In this document: positions 6,150-6,799 of the stretch, piece by piece
Position numbering within the stretch: the first letter of the stretch is position 1
Layout of the letters: each line of letters opens with the position of its first letter
DNA from: CAHJXF01 sp038240015
GTDB taxonomy: Bacteria > Pseudomonadota > Gammaproteobacteria > Burkholderiales > Burkholderiaceae_D
Direction: 5' to 3'
Assembly: GCA_038240015.1 (NCBI GenBank)
Contig: JBBSEF010000125.1
Location: 1 to 6,799 of the forward strand
DNA length: 6,799 nucleotides
Position numbers and translations under genes: made by a program
Notes under the pieces: model-generated
Databases searched by the model: none
Told to the model about the DNA's origin: nothing
Seen by the model: the letters and a program-made list of their open reading frames with translations, nothing else

Positions 6150-6155
6150 AACCAC

Positions 6156-6799
6156 GTGGCAACGCGCTCCCCTTTGGCAAAAACATCGATCCGTATCGGC
6201 ATCGGCGGCTGGGACTTCGATCCGTGGCGCAAGACCTTCTATCCGTCCGATGTGCCGAAGAAAAACCAGCTCGAGTACGCGAGCCGACAGGTCACCGCGA
6301 TCGAAGTCAACGCCACCTACTATCGCACCCAGAGCGCGACCAGCTTCGCACGCTGGCGCGACACGGCGCCCGACGACTTCGTGTTCGCGGTGAAGGCGTC
6401 GCGTTTCGCGACCAATCGCCGCGTGCTCGCGCAAGCGGGCGAGTCGATCGAATTGTTTCTGGACAGCGGGCTTGCCGAACTCGGTCCCAAGCTGGGACCG
6501 GTCCTGTGGCAATTCATGCCGACCAAACAATTCGATCCCGACGATTTCGAGGCCTTCCTGAAACTTCTTCCCGCAACGCTCGGCGCGCATCGCCTGCGCC
6601 ACGCACTCGACGTGCGGCACGAGAGCTTTCGCTGCGAGGCCTTCGTCGCGCTGGCAAGAAAGCATGGCGCGGCCCTCGTCGTGAGCGACTCGGACGACTA
6701 CCCGATGATCGGCGATGTCACTGCCGATTTCGTTTATGCGCGTCTGATGCGCGCGAGGTCCGACGTCCCGACCGGCTATACGCCAAAGGAGATCGTCAC
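6156..6799 (+). CDS. DUF72 (YecE-like) family protein, 3' end outside window
   Basis: The first 214 codons of a DUF72 protein, a TIM-barrel-like family of unknown biochemical function; members usually have about 240-300 residues, so a modest C-terminal piece is missing. Family landmarks appear in order: RIGIGGWDFDPWRKTFYP (13-30), matching the G-x-x-G-W-x-y start; IEVNATYYR (49-57), matching the usual E-x-N-x-T/S-F-Y-R; FVFAVKASRFATNRR (75-89); LGPKLGPVLWQF (109-120); LDVRHESF (151-158), matching the E/V-R-H-x-S-W block; and DFVYARLMR (191-199), near where most members have a Y-x-R-x-H. The start is GTG with GGAGA six bases upstream. Without an early ATG the gene is easily missed. It is divergent from the CHRD gene. 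Family assignment is firm; function is not known. Confidence 0.92.
   Translation, partial: MATRSPLAKTSIRIGIGGWDFDPWRKTFYPSDVPKKNQLEYASRQVTAIEVNATYYRTQSATSFARWRDTAPDDFVFAVKASRFATNRRVLAQAGESIELFLDSGLAELGPKLGPVLWQFMPTKQFDPDDFEAFLKLLPATLGAHRLRHALDVRHESFRCEAFVALARKHGAALVVSDSDDYPMIGDVTADFVYARLMRARSDVPTGYTPKEIV

Noticed and set aside
5543..6232. Longer 229-residue version of the CHRD protein
   Set aside because: It would run through the promoter and ribosome site, and place the lipoprotein signal peptide internally.

Overview
The window is G+C-rich, gene-dense DNA with strong G/C preference at third codon positions. It looks like a chromosomal segment of a proteobacterium. Membrane transhydrogenase PntB, a YpfJ-type zinc peptidase, a CHRD lipoprotein and a light-regulated cyclic-di-GMP enzyme would fit a free-living beta- or gammaproteobacterium (Xanthomonadales or Burkholderiales type). 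The sequence alone does not settle the genus. I see no phage, IS, CRISPR, rRNA or tRNA, and no gap longer than about 165 bases.

Layout: the 3' part of pntB (plus strand) enters from the left edge and converges, 18 bases apart, on a gene for a secreted cupin (minus strand). Five more minus-strand genes follow: a stand-alone EAL phosphodiesterase, a stand-alone BLUF blue-light receptor just upstream of it, a half-size FUSC-type membrane protein, a YpfJ-type zinc metallopeptidase and a CHRD lipoprotein. At about 6.0-6.15 kb the direction switches. A divergent intergenic region carries a good sigma70-like promoter for the CHRD gene and leads into a DUF72 (YecE-like) gene on the plus strand that is cut by the right edge.

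The most notable unit is the BLUF/EAL pair at 1991-3240. The BLUF gene ends inside the start codon of the EAL gene (ATGA overlap), so the two are probably co-transcribed and translationally coupled. BLUF keeps its flavin and photocycle residues (Tyr10, Asn34, Gln52, Trp93, Met95). The EAL protein keeps the residues expected of an active c-di-GMP phosphodiesterase. This is a two-protein version of the fused BLUF-EAL photoreceptors (BlrP1 type) and resembles the described BLUF/EAL partner pair PapB-PapA. The inferred role is blue-light control of cyclic-di-GMP breakdown.

The remaining genes are mostly single-function housekeeping or envelope genes with no obvious shared pathway. Four of the seven minus-to-plus gene products are exported or membrane-bound: the cupin, FUSC, YpfJ-like and CHRD proteins. 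A perfect 14-bp hairpin between the CHRD and zinc-peptidase genes is the strongest non-coding structure.
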